From: Fibrobacter sp. UWB11
GTDB taxonomy: Bacteria; Fibrobacterota; Fibrobacteria; Fibrobacterales; Fibrobacteraceae
Direction: 5' to 3'
DNA length: 64,000 bases
NCBI RefSeq assembly: GCF_900143015.1
Contig: NZ_FSRT01000001.1
Location: 1,550,001 to 1,614,000, forward strand
A program made the translations under genes and the position numbers. Positions 24,742 to 33,693 of the stretch are shown piece after piece (position 1 is the first letter of the stretch; every line of letters starts with the position of its first letter). Under the pieces are notes generated by a model that did no database searches, was not told where the DNA came from, and saw nothing but the letters and a program-made list of their open reading frames with translations.

Positions 24742-24747
24742 GTTTGA

Positions 24748-24760
24748 AAAATACTAAATT
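24748..24760. promoter_or_regulatory. Divergent face-to-face -10 boxes in a 26-bp intergenic region
   Basis: TATTTT (minus, 24748-24753) is six bases before the ATG at 24741. TAAATT (plus, 24755-24760) is seven bases before the ATG at 24768. Any -35 elements must lie in the opposite coding region. Confidence 0.4.
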
Positions 24761-24767
24761 TGCGGCC

Positions 24768-25334
24768 ATGGGTGAAATTAGAACTCCAGCCAAAGTGAAA
24801 ATTATCGTGGGCATTCTCGCGAAAGATGCCGAAGCCGTGAATGCGGTTCGCGGTGTTCTCAAGGCAAAATTCGGCGAAGAAGACCTGAACTTGGAACCGT
24901 TTCCGTTCACGTTCACCAACTACTACAAAGAAGAAATTGGCGAAGCTCCTGTGCGAGCGTTCTTCAGCTACGAACAGCTCGTGGATCGCGAAACGATTGT
25001 CGACATCAAGCTTTGGACAAACGACATTGAACTTGAAATCGCTAAAGAAAACGGCACGCCGGGACTACGCCCTGTGAATCTCGATCCGGGCTACATGACG
25101 CTTGGGCAGTTCTTTTTGGCAACGACCAAGGACCAACGCCAGCGCGTTTATATGCAGCGCGGGATTTTCGTAGAGCCGACGCTATATTTCCAAAATGGAC
25201 ATTTCCACGCTTTTGACTGGACGTATCGCGACTACCAGAGTGAAAATTACATCAAGTATCTCGAAGAAGTGCGCAAGCGACTCGCCTACCAAATGACGAC
25301 GGGAAAACCGTATAGTCAAAGAAACAAGAAATAA
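24768..25334 (+). CDS. DUF4416 family protein
   Basis: The protein has 188 residues. The ATG at 24768 (MGEIRTPAKVKIIVGILA) matches the usual N-terminus of DUF4416; an upstream TTG was rejected. Further family-like features are FPFTFTNYYKEEIG, NLDPGYMTLGQFFLATTKDQ and FDWTYRDYQS. There is no signal peptide, so it is cytoplasmic. The function of this family is not established. The DUF486 gene follows after three bases, so the two are probably co-transcribed. Confidence 0.85.
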   Translation: MGEIRTPAKVKIIVGILAKDAEAVNAVRGVLKAKFGEEDLNLEPFPFTFTNYYKEEIGEAPVRAFFSYEQLVDRETIVDIKLWTNDIELEIAKENGTPGLRPVNLDPGYMTLGQFFLATTKDQRQRVYMQRGIFVEPTLYFQNGHFHAFDWTYRDYQSENYIKYLEEVRKRLAYQMTTGKPYSQRNKK

Positions 25335-25337
25335 ATT

Positions 25338-25709
25338 ATGAAAGCTGGTATTTTTACAATTCTCCTCCTCTGCTGTTCCAACATTTTCATGACGTTCGCT
25401 TGGTACGGCAACCTCAAGCTCAAAGAAATGCACATCAGCACCGACTGGCCGCTGATTCTCGTGATTCTCGCCTCTTGGGGCCTAGCCTTCCTTGAATACT
25501 GCTTTATGATTCCCGCAAACAGCATCGGCAGCCGCATCAACGGCGGGCCATTCAGCCTGATGCAATTGAAGATTATCCAAGAAGCGATTTCACTCACGGT
25601 ATTCACGACGATTGCTGTAACAGTTTTCCATACAGAAACGCTCCAGTGGAATCACATTGTCGCATTTCTGCTAATCATCGCTGCAGTTTTCTTCGCGTTC
25701 TTGAAATAG
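25338..25709 (+). CDS. DMT-like small membrane protein (DUF486)
   Basis: The protein has 123 residues with four predicted membrane spans (about 3-22, 34-54, 70-90, 102-121). MTFAWYGNLKLK and the central AFLEYCFMIPANSIGS are typical of the DUF486 group of small multidrug-resistance-like proteins. The substrate is unknown. It starts three bases after the DUF4416 stop and is followed by a terminator. Confidence 0.88.
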   Translation: MKAGIFTILLLCCSNIFMTFAWYGNLKLKEMHISTDWPLILVILASWGLAFLEYCFMIPANSIGSRINGGPFSLMQLKIIQEAISLTVFTTIAVTVFHTETLQWNHIVAFLLIIAAVFFAFLK

Positions 25710-25729
25710 CGATATTTTTTAACAACATT

Positions 25730-25760
25730 AAAACGCCGCTGCACTTAGCAACGGCGTTTT
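25730..25760 (+). terminator. Intrinsic terminator of the DUF4416-DUF486 unit
   Basis: AAAACGCCG/CGGCGTTTT stem with an inner TGC/GCA pair, then TTTAATTTT. It could also act on the convergent lipoprotein gene. Confidence 0.8.
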
Positions 25761-25784
25761 TAATTTTATACAAATTTATCTAGT

Positions 25785-27185
25785 TTAATTAGAATTGCAG
25801 ATTTTATCGGCTCCAGAAATATCTGCGACATTGTACGGTTCAGTCCATTCACTCCAATCGGTAGCACCTTTACCCTTACCATTAATATTGTCTTTCCAAA
25901 CCAAGCGGAATTGCACATAATAGCCGCAAAGCTTTCTAACATAACTTTCTAGGCAATAAGCAAAATTTTTCTCAGACCCAGAATTGTCATAACAATATTC
26001 ATAGTATGTTGTCTTTCTAGCAGCATCCTGGAAGTCTTCCATAGCATCGAAGCGCTTCGAAATAGAGGGTTCCTGATACGGGAATGTTTCAGTCCAATAG
26101 CAGCTATCGCATGCATCAACCGTTTGCTTACCCTTACAATCTTCTTTGTAATTGTTGTATTTTTCGTAAGAAGTAAACCAACGGGCTTCGTAATAGACGG
26201 TATCCGTGTATTCCGATTCAACAATATATTTGCTAACGTTGTTCATAATCGTATAAGTTCCAACGGCCCTAACAATCGTTGAATCATCTGTTTCGGGATC
26301 GTCATCTCTATCGATACCTGTTATATAAGTCATCGTAATCCTAGGCGATGGAGCAGGAATTTCAGGAGACATGTATTTACGATATTCAATATCAGGTGTC
26401 AACTGGACTGCTTCGGTAAAGGCCGAAGTATCACCGCTATTGACGACTGCCAAACGATAATAAGTTTCAATCTTATCGCGGCCTTCGATGTAATAGTGGC
26501 GAACGTTGCCTTCAATCGGCGACTTGAGACCAGTCCACTTGAAATCCTTGAGTTTAGAAGTCTGGATAATAAACTTCCTATTCGGGTCATCCTTAGTTTC
26601 GCTGTATTTCCAGCTGAGTTCCCAAACGCTTGGTGCAATACGAGTTATTGCGACATCAGTCGGCATATCCGATTGAACCACGGTTGTCGAATCTACGTTT
26701 GTGTAACCATCGGCTTTAATTTGGACGCGATTACTTTCTTTGGAAATTCCGCAACCATCATACGCAATAACGCGATAATACTTGCCTGCCTTTTTCGCAC
26801 CCTTTAACTTGTAAATGGTAACATCGGCGTTAGTCGTACCTTCGCCTTCCCAATCCGGAGATTTAGCCTCCAAATCAAGAGACTGGATTTCAAAACCGGA
26901 TTCGCCACGAGAATCATTACGAACGTAATCCCAAGAAAGAGTCCAAGAGGAATCAGTGTCCTTGGTTACGGCGAAATTCGTCGGTGCAGAAAGAGATTCC
27001 TTGAGCATGCTGCAACTAATGGTTCCTGCAGCAGAAGAACTAGACCTCTTTGTGGAGTTAGAAGAAGTAGTCGTGGGAATATCATCATATTCGTCGTCAT
27101 CCGGCGAGGCCGAATTAGAGCAAGCATCCATAGCGAACAGGAACGCTGCAGCGGCCGTAAACTTCCAAATACTGTTTATTTTCAT
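25785..27185 (-). CDS. Lipoprotein with fibronectin-III-like domains
   Basis: The protein has 466 residues. Signal peptide with lipobox MDAC (about Cys22). A short Asp/Ser/Thr linker contains SSSS. Two FN3-like modules follow: about 65-155 (PTNFAVTKDTDSSWTLSWDY ... GKYYRVIAYDGCG) and about 170-265 (PTDVAITRIAPSVWELSWKY ... ETYYRLAVVNSG). The C-terminal 200 residues are Cys/Tyr-rich with CKGKQTVDACDSCYW, and end in an FN3-like strand (YVQFRLVW). It is likely anchored at the outer membrane. It lies next to the GH43 cluster on the same strand, but a terminator separates them. GGGAG precedes the ATG. Confidence 0.82.
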   Translation of the reverse strand: MKINSIWKFTAAAAFLFAMDACSNSASPDDDEYDDIPTTTSSNSTKRSSSSAAGTISCSMLKESLSAPTNFAVTKDTDSSWTLSWDYVRNDSRGESGFEIQSLDLEAKSPDWEGEGTTNADVTIYKLKGAKKAGKYYRVIAYDGCGISKESNRVQIKADGYTNVDSTTVVQSDMPTDVAITRIAPSVWELSWKYSETKDDPNRKFIIQTSKLKDFKWTGLKSPIEGNVRHYYIEGRDKIETYYRLAVVNSGDTSAFTEAVQLTPDIEYRKYMSPEIPAPSPRITMTYITGIDRDDDPETDDSTIVRAVGTYTIMNNVSKYIVESEYTDTVYYEARWFTSYEKYNNYKEDCKGKQTVDACDSCYWTETFPYQEPSISKRFDAMEDFQDAARKTTYYEYCYDNSGSEKNFAYCLESYVRKLCGYYVQFRLVWKDNINGKGKGATDWSEWTEPYNVADISGADKICNSN

Positions 27186-27292
27186 AAAAGCTCCCTTTTA
27201 GAAAAATATGTTTTACATTCTAATATATTTTAATTGCGTAAAAAAAGATTACAAAAAACAATTTTTTCCCATAATATGGCAAAAAACGTGCA

Positions 27293-27319
27293 AAAACGCA
27301 CCTTTAGATGCGTTTTTTT
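27293..27319 (-). terminator. Intrinsic terminator after the GH43 genes
   Basis: AAACGCA/TGCGTTT stem; on the minus strand it is followed by TTTTTG. Confidence 0.65.
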
Positions 27320-27338
27320 ATGAAAATTTCTGAAAAGG

Positions 27339-29324
27339 TTACCGGTTGATGCGAAGGGTGCGGTTCGACGAACGCACAAGATACATACCGCGTGTAACGG
27401 AATTTAAGCGAATTTCGTGACCATAGCCCTGCTTGACAACAACTCCATTCATGTCGAACAGAGACCACGGAGCATCGTTCGCCAACTGAACCACTGCGTT
27501 GGACCGGTCATAGGTCATTCCAGGCATCGAACTGAGAGCTCTAGATCCTTCGCGAATTTCGACAGAGCCCGTATCCGCTTCGCTAAACTTGATGTTTCCC
27601 ACGAGAGTTTCGCCACCAAGACCGTCCGCGGTCAGATAAAAATCTTGAACGCCTTCGAGCTTGGGCATGCTGGAACACTTTACTTCAACCCACTTGGATT
27701 CGCCTGCGGTGGGCAATTCGCATTTAGAAATCACATCGCCTTTTTTGCTTTCTTTACGGAGGTTCAGCACGCCACCTGCGCTATTTTTCACTTGCACACT
27801 CACGCCCGCGCCCACGATGGAATCCGTAATCACGTTTTCGAAGATTGCATAGCCACCGTCCTTGATGGCAAGTTCATCCTTGTCCGTAAGACGCACGCGT
27901 ATGCCGTTATCAAAGCCGTTTGCCGGAATCGTATCGCGGATGATGCGCAAGAAATCGAGACGGTCAAGTTCGGCGTAATGTTTGCCCTTCGTAATTTCGA
28001 TAAAGTTCGAACCGCGTTTGAGCTTTGTCGGGATGTACACGACAGACTTTTCGGGGAATTCACTCCAGGCACCCGTTAGCGGCAACTGCACTTCTTGCGT
28101 TTTGCCGTTGATATCCACAAAATGCGAGCTGCCGTTTGCGCCGTCTTCGGTCCAGTTGTTGTCGTAACGGTAACGGATAAGGTAATCACCCGCCTGCGGG
28201 ATAATCATTGGCAAACGAATCTTGCTGTCATCGTAGTTGATGTACGCGCAGAATTCCCCGTTCGAAGCCTTGGAACTGCTCGAAATATCGACATGCGTGA
28301 GAATGCCGTGTTCCGCTTCGGCGCTCAGGTAACGGCCAAGGAAAGGCTGTCCCATTTCGGGCCAGTTGTCTTCAGTAAATACGAGATCGCGCACTTGGAT
28401 GTAAGAATTACCACCATCATTCTTGTCATAATAGTGGTTCACAAAACGCAAACGATTCACGTCTTCAAAAGCTTCACCGCCAGCGGGTCCGTAATAACGA
28501 CCATAACGATTGAGGAGAATCGTTCCTCCCCCATCAAGCAAAGCCTTGCCACTGCGGTCTACATAGCCGCCATCAATACGATTGGAGCGTCCGACGGTTG
28601 TCTTGTAAGAATTATTTTCGAGGTCTGCGCCTTTTTTGCAGCAGTTGTCCCAAGCGGTAAAGAGGAAATATTTTCCGTTGTGTTCAATAAGGCTTGCGCC
28701 TTCGACGCCCGCGCCACCGCGATTCGCGATGTTCTTCATTTTTGCGCCATCTTTCACCTTGCCGGATTTTTCGTCCAGTTCGAGAATGTGAATGCCCGTG
28801 CCCCACGAACCAAACGCCATCCAAACTTTTCCGTCAAGGTCCTTGAGCACAGCCGCGTCGATTGCATTGTACGAATCGCTTTTGACAGTATGAATGACTT
28901 CGCCTTGGTCTGTCCAGCCGTAACCGGGCTTTGTCGGGTCAATTTCCTTACTCGACATAAAGCCCATACCCGACGAGCGGATACCCATTTCGGAACCGCA
29001 ATAGTACATGCGATATTCGCCACCGACGTAATGAATATCCGGCGCCCAAATATCAATCATGTTCGGAGCGTATTTATAAAGCCATTTCGAGAATTCGGGC
29101 ATGGCGGGGTCGCCATTTTTCCAGTTCAGAGCGTCTTCGGAAAACTGCATGAGCATGTGGTTGTCCGTTGTCGCAAGCGCATAACCATCTTCGTAGCGGA
29201 TAATGTCTGGATCATGGCCCGCCCAACGGTGCTCCTTCGCGTACCAATCGGCAGCAAAAGCGGCCTCAAACGAGAGGCCTGCAAAGAGGAATGCAGCGGT
29301 GCAAATTTTAGAACAACGAATCAT
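27339..29324 (-). CDS. Glycoside hydrolase family 43 (arabinanase-like) with carbohydrate-binding modules
   Basis: The protein has 661 residues. Signal peptide ...EAAFAADWYAKE. The GH43 five-bladed propeller (about 25-335) has the three acidic positions: Asp in GHDPDIIRY (base), Asp in YNAIDAAVL, Glu in GVEGASLIEH (acid). IWAPDIHYVGGEYRMYY is typical of arabinan-type GH43. A CBM6-like region follows (about 340-470), then a second sandwich module (GFDNGIRVRLTDKDELAIKD, about 475-585) shared almost word for word with the next gene. The last 60 residues (WSLFDMNGVVVKQGYGHEIR...GMYLVRSSNRTLRINR) resemble a T9SS sorting tail. Likely acts on arabinan or arabinoxylan outside the cell. Confidence 0.9.
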   Translation of the reverse strand: MIRCSKICTAAFLFAGLSFEAAFAADWYAKEHRWAGHDPDIIRYEDGYALATTDNHMLMQFSEDALNWKNGDPAMPEFSKWLYKYAPNMIDIWAPDIHYVGGEYRMYYCGSEMGIRSSGMGFMSSKEIDPTKPGYGWTDQGEVIHTVKSDSYNAIDAAVLKDLDGKVWMAFGSWGTGIHILELDEKSGKVKDGAKMKNIANRGGAGVEGASLIEHNGKYFLFTAWDNCCKKGADLENNSYKTTVGRSNRIDGGYVDRSGKALLDGGGTILLNRYGRYYGPAGGEAFEDVNRLRFVNHYYDKNDGGNSYIQVRDLVFTEDNWPEMGQPFLGRYLSAEAEHGILTHVDISSSSKASNGEFCAYINYDDSKIRLPMIIPQAGDYLIRYRYDNNWTEDGANGSSHFVDINGKTQEVQLPLTGAWSEFPEKSVVYIPTKLKRGSNFIEITKGKHYAELDRLDFLRIIRDTIPANGFDNGIRVRLTDKDELAIKDGGYAIFENVITDSIVGAGVSVQVKNSAGGVLNLRKESKKGDVISKCELPTAGESKWVEVKCSSMPKLEGVQDFYLTADGLGGETLVGNIKFSEADTGSVEIREGSRALSSMPGMTYDRSNAVVQLANDAPWSLFDMNGVVVKQGYGHEIRLNSVTRGMYLVRSSNRTLRINR

Positions 29325-29407
29325 ATGACTCCTTCAACCACACACCAGCATACACTATTTAATCTATATTCCGAAAGGATTTTTCGGTACAATTTAATTG
29401 CAAAAAA

Positions 29408-31489
29408 TCACTTCACTTTTACAACGTATCGGCCTTTGGGAAGATTATTAAATTCGATATCAGTACCGTAAGTTTTTTTATGGGAGACAATTTGTCCCAT
29501 CGGATTCAAGAGGTAAGCTTGATGAACGCCAGCATTATCAAAGTGTACGCGGTAACCATTAGGGATTTGTGTCACCGAGTAGTTCAATGTCGGACGGAAA
29601 GCCGGGAGCGCCACGGAGGATTCGCTCGAACTGCTCACGACAATTTCGCTGGAGCTCGATTCCGCAACAGCACTGCTAGAACTTGATTCCGGCAAGGGGG
29701 CACTCTTGAAGAGAATGTTTCCGACAATCGCTTCGCCAGAGACGCCCGAAGCGGTCAAATAAAAGTCCTTGATGCCCGTTTTGCTTTTGAGCGTTCCGCA
29801 GTTTGCCTCAGACCAGCCATTGGCTGCAGCCTTAGCCGTTGAAAGGTCGCACTCAGCAAGGACGGTTCCGTTCTTTGCGCCATCGCGAATGCTGAGTTTG
29901 CCGCCAGTAAGACTTTTCACCTCAATAGCCACTTCCGTAGACTTGATAGAATCCGTCACGACGTTTTCAAAAATGGCGTAACCGCCGTCCTTGATAGCAA
30001 ATTCATCCTTGTCCGTGAGGCGCACGCGGATGCCGTTGTCAAAGCCGTTTGCCGGAATCGTATCGCGAATCACGCGCAAAAAGTCAATGCGGTCCAGTTC
30101 CGAGAAATAGCCGTTCGGCTGCGGTTCGATTTCGATGAAGTTGCCACCACGCTTAAGCGTTGCAGGAATCATCACGATAGACTTTTCTGGAAACGTGCCC
30201 CAAGAACCTGTCGGCGGAAGCGTCACAGTTTGCGACTTGCCATTGACAGTGACTTTGTGCGTAGCATCGCCTTCACCGCCGTTTGCATAGCGGTAACGCA
30301 ACAGATACTCGCCCGCTTGCATGATGTTCATCGGCAAGCGAATCTTGGAGCCAGCCGTGTTGATGTAAGCAAGATATTCGCCGTTCGAAGCGGTATTGCT
30401 GCGGGTAATCGCAAGATCGCCAGAAACCGCACGAGTGAGCACGCCGTGTTCGACTTCGGCACTCAAATAACGTCCGAGGAAGGGCTGTCCCATCTCAGCC
30501 CAGTTATCCTCGGTAAACACAACATCACGAATGTGGATGTGGTTGAACTTGTCACCGTTAAGATCATAATAGTGATGCACAAAACGTACGCGGTTCAAGT
30601 CTTGGAAAGCTTCGCCGCCGCCCGGACCGACATAACGTCCGTAACGTTCCATAAGGATTGTGCCACCGCCATTAGCCATATCGTAACCTGCACGGTCTTT
30701 ATACGGACCGGTTACTTTATCAGCACGGCCATAAGCAGTTTTGTAAGTTGTCTTTTCAATATCATTGCCCTGCTGGCAGCAGATATCCCACGCAGTAAAC
30801 AAGAAATACTGGCCGCCATGTTCAATCAAACTCGGACCTTCTTCGGCACCGTTACTCGCCTTGCTCGTGCGTCGTGCAATGTTATAAACGGTCTTATCGT
30901 CACTCGCCTGATAGCCCGTCTTTGCATCCAACTTAATCAACTGAATTCCAAGACCGAACGAGCCAAAAGCCATCCAATAAATGCCTTCGGTATCACGAAC
31001 GACATCGGCATCAATCGCATTGTACTTGTCCGATGCCACCGTATGGAAAACGTGGCCATGGTCCGTCCAGCCGTAGCCCGTTGTGCCAGGCATAATCGAC
31101 TTTGTGGACTGATAGCCAATCGCAGATGTGCGCTTGCCGAAAACGGAAACGCAATAATACACACGGTATTCACCGTTCATGTAATAAATGTCAGGCGCCC
31201 AAATGCCTTCGGTCGTTGGCGCATACGTGTAAGCCCACTGCGGAATTTTGCTCACCGTTGACTTGTGGTTTTGCCATGTGTAAGCATCTTCGGATGTCCA
31301 CAGTTGCAAATTATTATTCGTGCTCATGAGGGCGTAACCGTCCTCGAAGCGCACCATGCTCGGGTCATGACCCGGCTGCAAGTTGTCCTTGGCGTACCAA
31401 TCGGCAGCCGATACCGCGGAGACGCCAAAAGCGCCAATCGTTGCGAGAGTCGCGCTGTTCACAAGATTCGCAAAATTCAAAATCTTCAT
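29408..31489 (-). CDS. Glycoside hydrolase family 43 (arabinanase-like), paralog with Ser linker
   Basis: The protein has 693 residues. The ATG at 31489 (MKILNFANLV) was chosen because GGAG lies seven bases before it; the ATG two codons upstream is too close. It has the same plan as the neighbouring GH43: catalytic Asp in GHDPSMVRF, Asp in YNAIDADVV, Glu in EEGPSLIEH; a CBM6-like region; and the shared GFDNGIRVRLTDKDEFAIKD module. Then comes a poly-Ser linker (PESSSSSAVAESSSSE) and a sorting-tail-like end (YLLNPMGQIVSHKKTYG...LPKGRYVVKVK). An arabinan/arabinoxylan substrate is inferred from the family. Confidence 0.9.
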   Translation of the reverse strand: MKILNFANLVNSATLATIGAFGVSAVSAADWYAKDNLQPGHDPSMVRFEDGYALMSTNNNLQLWTSEDAYTWQNHKSTVSKIPQWAYTYAPTTEGIWAPDIYYMNGEYRVYYCVSVFGKRTSAIGYQSTKSIMPGTTGYGWTDHGHVFHTVASDKYNAIDADVVRDTEGIYWMAFGSFGLGIQLIKLDAKTGYQASDDKTVYNIARRTSKASNGAEEGPSLIEHGGQYFLFTAWDICCQQGNDIEKTTYKTAYGRADKVTGPYKDRAGYDMANGGGTILMERYGRYVGPGGGEAFQDLNRVRFVHHYYDLNGDKFNHIHIRDVVFTEDNWAEMGQPFLGRYLSAEVEHGVLTRAVSGDLAITRSNTASNGEYLAYINTAGSKIRLPMNIMQAGEYLLRYRYANGGEGDATHKVTVNGKSQTVTLPPTGSWGTFPEKSIVMIPATLKRGGNFIEIEPQPNGYFSELDRIDFLRVIRDTIPANGFDNGIRVRLTDKDEFAIKDGGYAIFENVVTDSIKSTEVAIEVKSLTGGKLSIRDGAKNGTVLAECDLSTAKAAANGWSEANCGTLKSKTGIKDFYLTASGVSGEAIVGNILFKSAPLPESSSSSAVAESSSSEIVVSSSSESSVALPAFRPTLNYSVTQIPNGYRVHFDNAGVHQAYLLNPMGQIVSHKKTYGTDIEFNNLPKGRYVVKVK

Positions 31490-31512
31490 TTCCATACTCC
31501 TTAAAAATTCAC

Positions 31513-31551
31513 TGGATCCTTCGACTCCACTACGTTTCGCTCAGGATGACA
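31513..31551. repeat. CCTTCGACT...CAGGATGACAC intergenic repeat (copy 2)
   Basis: GGATCCTTCGACTCCACTAC ... TTTCGCTCAGGATGACAC. Same ends as 3360-3403. It sits between two GH43 genes and could form a hairpin in the transcript. Confidence 0.6.
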
Positions 31552-31559
31552 CAGTAGCA

Positions 31560-33221
31560 TTACCTTACCATAACCATCGCGATGGTGTGGGCGGTGCGGA
31601 CAAAGTACATTCCCGAACGAGCGGAATGCACTTGGATTTCACGGCCATAACCACGACGCACAACAACACCATTCACATCAAGCAAAGCCCAAGACGCTTC
31701 TATGCCCAAACGAATTACGCGAGCACCAGCATCGTAGTGAACCTGTTGCAAAGCCGACGCATTCAAAGTACTGCGTGCAAGCCCAGTCGTCCCACCATTG
31801 CCTGAATCCGTCGGCGGTTCAACTTTCGGCAGTTCCGCCTTCGCAAATTGCACCTTCTGATTGTCCGTTCCTGTGCGAACCCACGTGATGACCGGCATCC
31901 CGACTTCCTTCGAAATGTTCAGCACATCGCCGAGGTAATCGCTATCGTAATCCGCAAACAAGAAGTACCCCTTCTTTGCCGATGCATTTTCAATGCGAAT
32001 TTCACAAGATGTTTCAGAAGTTGTCACCGTATCCAACAACGTCTTGGGCGGGCAATAGTAACGGCCCGTTGCAAAATTCTTGAGCGTGTAATAACGTGCC
32101 GAATCGCCATGAGAAAGCACCCAAAGCTGCGCTTCGTTCTTTTCGTCTGCGGTTTGCTGCACCACAATGCCATCGCTATCTTCGAGTGCCAAATTGCTAT
32201 GCGAAACCGTCAAGCGGTAACCGCCCTCTTCGAGAAGCGCATTGTTCACCGGATCCACGCCACTCGTGCGCTTGACTTTTTGGATGTTTCCATCACGGTC
32301 GTAATAGAGATAATCGATGTTCACAGAACGGCGGTACGTCCAGCCGCCCGGAGAATTAGCACCGTGATACATGAAATACCAGTGTCCGAGATACTTGAAA
32401 ATCGCCTGATGGTTCGTCTCGGAATTGTCCATTTTGTCGTTGATGACGCCTTTTTGTGTCCACGGTCCGTTCAAGCTCGGAGCCATGGAATAATTCGTCG
32501 TCGAGGGGTAACCCGAGGCATAGCTAAAGTAATAATTGCCACGGAAAAAGTGCATCCACGGGGCTTCGAAAAAGTCCTTGATCTTGATATCTTCGGGCGT
32601 ACTTGCAAGCTCAATCATATTTTCCTTGAGTTTCACGCGTCGGCCCGCATTCCACGAGCCCCAATACATCCAAATATCGTCGCCATCGTAGAAAATCGCG
32701 GGGTCAATGTTCAATTTCACATCGTTCGGCGTATTGTCGGTGATAAGCGCCTGCCCAATCGCGTCTTTCCACGGTCCGGACGGATGGTCCGCGACAGCAA
32801 CGCCAATCGCAAAGCCTTCACTTCCATTTTCCTTGATGGTCCCATGATGAACGGCCACATACCAATAAAACTTGCCATTTCGGTATTCGCAGTGGCCCGC
32901 AAAAGCGCTCGCATTTGCCCACTTGAACGTTTTTACGCTCAGAACCGCCCCGTAATCGTGATAATGTTCCATATCATCGGTCACAAGCACATGCCAATCA
33001 TTCATAATGAACGATTTATTGTTATTGCCTTGCGGCCCCTGCTCATCGTGCCCAGCAAAAATAAAGAGCGAATCGTTATGCACGAGTGCCGCCGCATCCG
33101 CAGAATAAAAATCAGTCGTAAGCGGATTAGCGGCAAAAGCCGACTGTGCCCCAATCACGCTAAATACGCCAAAAACGGCGCATTCCAACATCGTAAAAAA
33201 AACAGAACTCTTCGTTCCCAT
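31560..33221 (-). CDS. Glycoside hydrolase family 43 (xylosidase/arabinofuranosidase type)
   Basis: The protein has 553 residues. The ATG at 33221 (MGTKSSVFF) has GGAG six bases upstream; longer frames start at weak codons. Signal peptide ends ...GAQSAFA. The GH43 propeller (about 35-330) has Asp in FYSADAAALVH, Asp in LNIDPAIFYDG and Glu in DFFEAPWMHFFRG. A ricin-like or CBM-like sandwich follows (about 335-465). The C-terminal tail (SWALLDVNGVVVRRGYGREI...SGMYFVRTAHTIAMVMVR) is close to that of the GH43 at 27339-29324, so both probably use the same sorting system. The subfamily differs from the other two. Confidence 0.9.
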   Translation of the reverse strand: MGTKSSVFFTMLECAVFGVFSVIGAQSAFAANPLTTDFYSADAAALVHNDSLFIFAGHDEQGPQGNNNKSFIMNDWHVLVTDDMEHYHDYGAVLSVKTFKWANASAFAGHCEYRNGKFYWYVAVHHGTIKENGSEGFAIGVAVADHPSGPWKDAIGQALITDNTPNDVKLNIDPAIFYDGDDIWMYWGSWNAGRRVKLKENMIELASTPEDIKIKDFFEAPWMHFFRGNYYFSYASGYPSTTNYSMAPSLNGPWTQKGVINDKMDNSETNHQAIFKYLGHWYFMYHGANSPGGWTYRRSVNIDYLYYDRDGNIQKVKRTSGVDPVNNALLEEGGYRLTVSHSNLALEDSDGIVVQQTADEKNEAQLWVLSHGDSARYYTLKNFATGRYYCPPKTLLDTVTTSETSCEIRIENASAKKGYFLFADYDSDYLGDVLNISKEVGMPVITWVRTGTDNQKVQFAKAELPKVEPPTDSGNGGTTGLARSTLNASALQQVHYDAGARVIRLGIEASWALLDVNGVVVRRGYGREIQVHSARSGMYFVRTAHTIAMVMVR

Positions 33222-33456
33222 AAACATCTCCAAATCCACACCAACAACTGCTCTAAATATATATCAAAAATTATAAAAAGTCCACATATTTATTTATGAC
33301 ATCGAGTATTTTTAGAGAAAAATTCATAAATAGCCCACATTTTCACGAATTAAATGTCAACAGTTTAGATTAAACGGCAGGAATCGCCACCCCCAACAGA
33401 ATCACTTCTGTTCAAAGTCGAAGGAGGCTAACACAACGTTCTCGTTTTTGTAAAAG

Positions 33457-33487
33457 GGAGATTCCCGATTAAATCGGGAATGACATT
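33457..33487. repeat. GGAGATTCCCG...CGGGAATGACAT repeat (copy 1)
   Basis: GGGAGATTCCCGATT-aaa-TCGGGAATGACAT. The inner part pairs (ATTCCCGAT/ATCGGGAAT). A close copy is at 38690-38714 and a degenerate one at about 37370-37403. Confidence 0.6.
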
Positions 33488-33514
33488 TTAAATCGGAAAC
33501 AACAACCCGTGTCG

Positions 33515-33562
33515 AATGACTAAAGACCAACGACTATCGACGAATAATTGACCAACAACAGA
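33515..33562. repeat. Partial TAGT/ACTA family repeat
   Basis: GACTAAAGACCAACGACTA and ATTGACCAACAAC words, as in the right half of copy 2, without the central hairpin. Confidence 0.4.
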
Positions 33563-33693
33563 CAAAGCGTATCATTAAGATTGCATATGATTCAGCTGTA
33601 AAAAAATTTCATTTATTTGAAAATTATTTATGGGAAACAAGCATAAAAGTAAATATATTTTACGTTGGGTAGATTTGATTAGGAGAGTGGATT

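Larger units (their letters stand above)
33222..33693. other. Intergenic region between GH43 cluster and the tandem secreted-module genes
   Basis: Holds a GGGAATGACAT-type palindromic repeat (33457-33487), a partial TAGT/ACTA repeat (33515-33562), and the promoter of the next gene: TATATT at 33654-33659 and an AGGAG at about 33680. No coding frame is supported. Confidence 0.55.

Noticed and set aside
28095-33299. Long plus-strand frames opposite the GH43 genes
   Set aside because: GH43 catalytic motifs, signal peptides and Shine-Dalgarnos are all on the minus strand.
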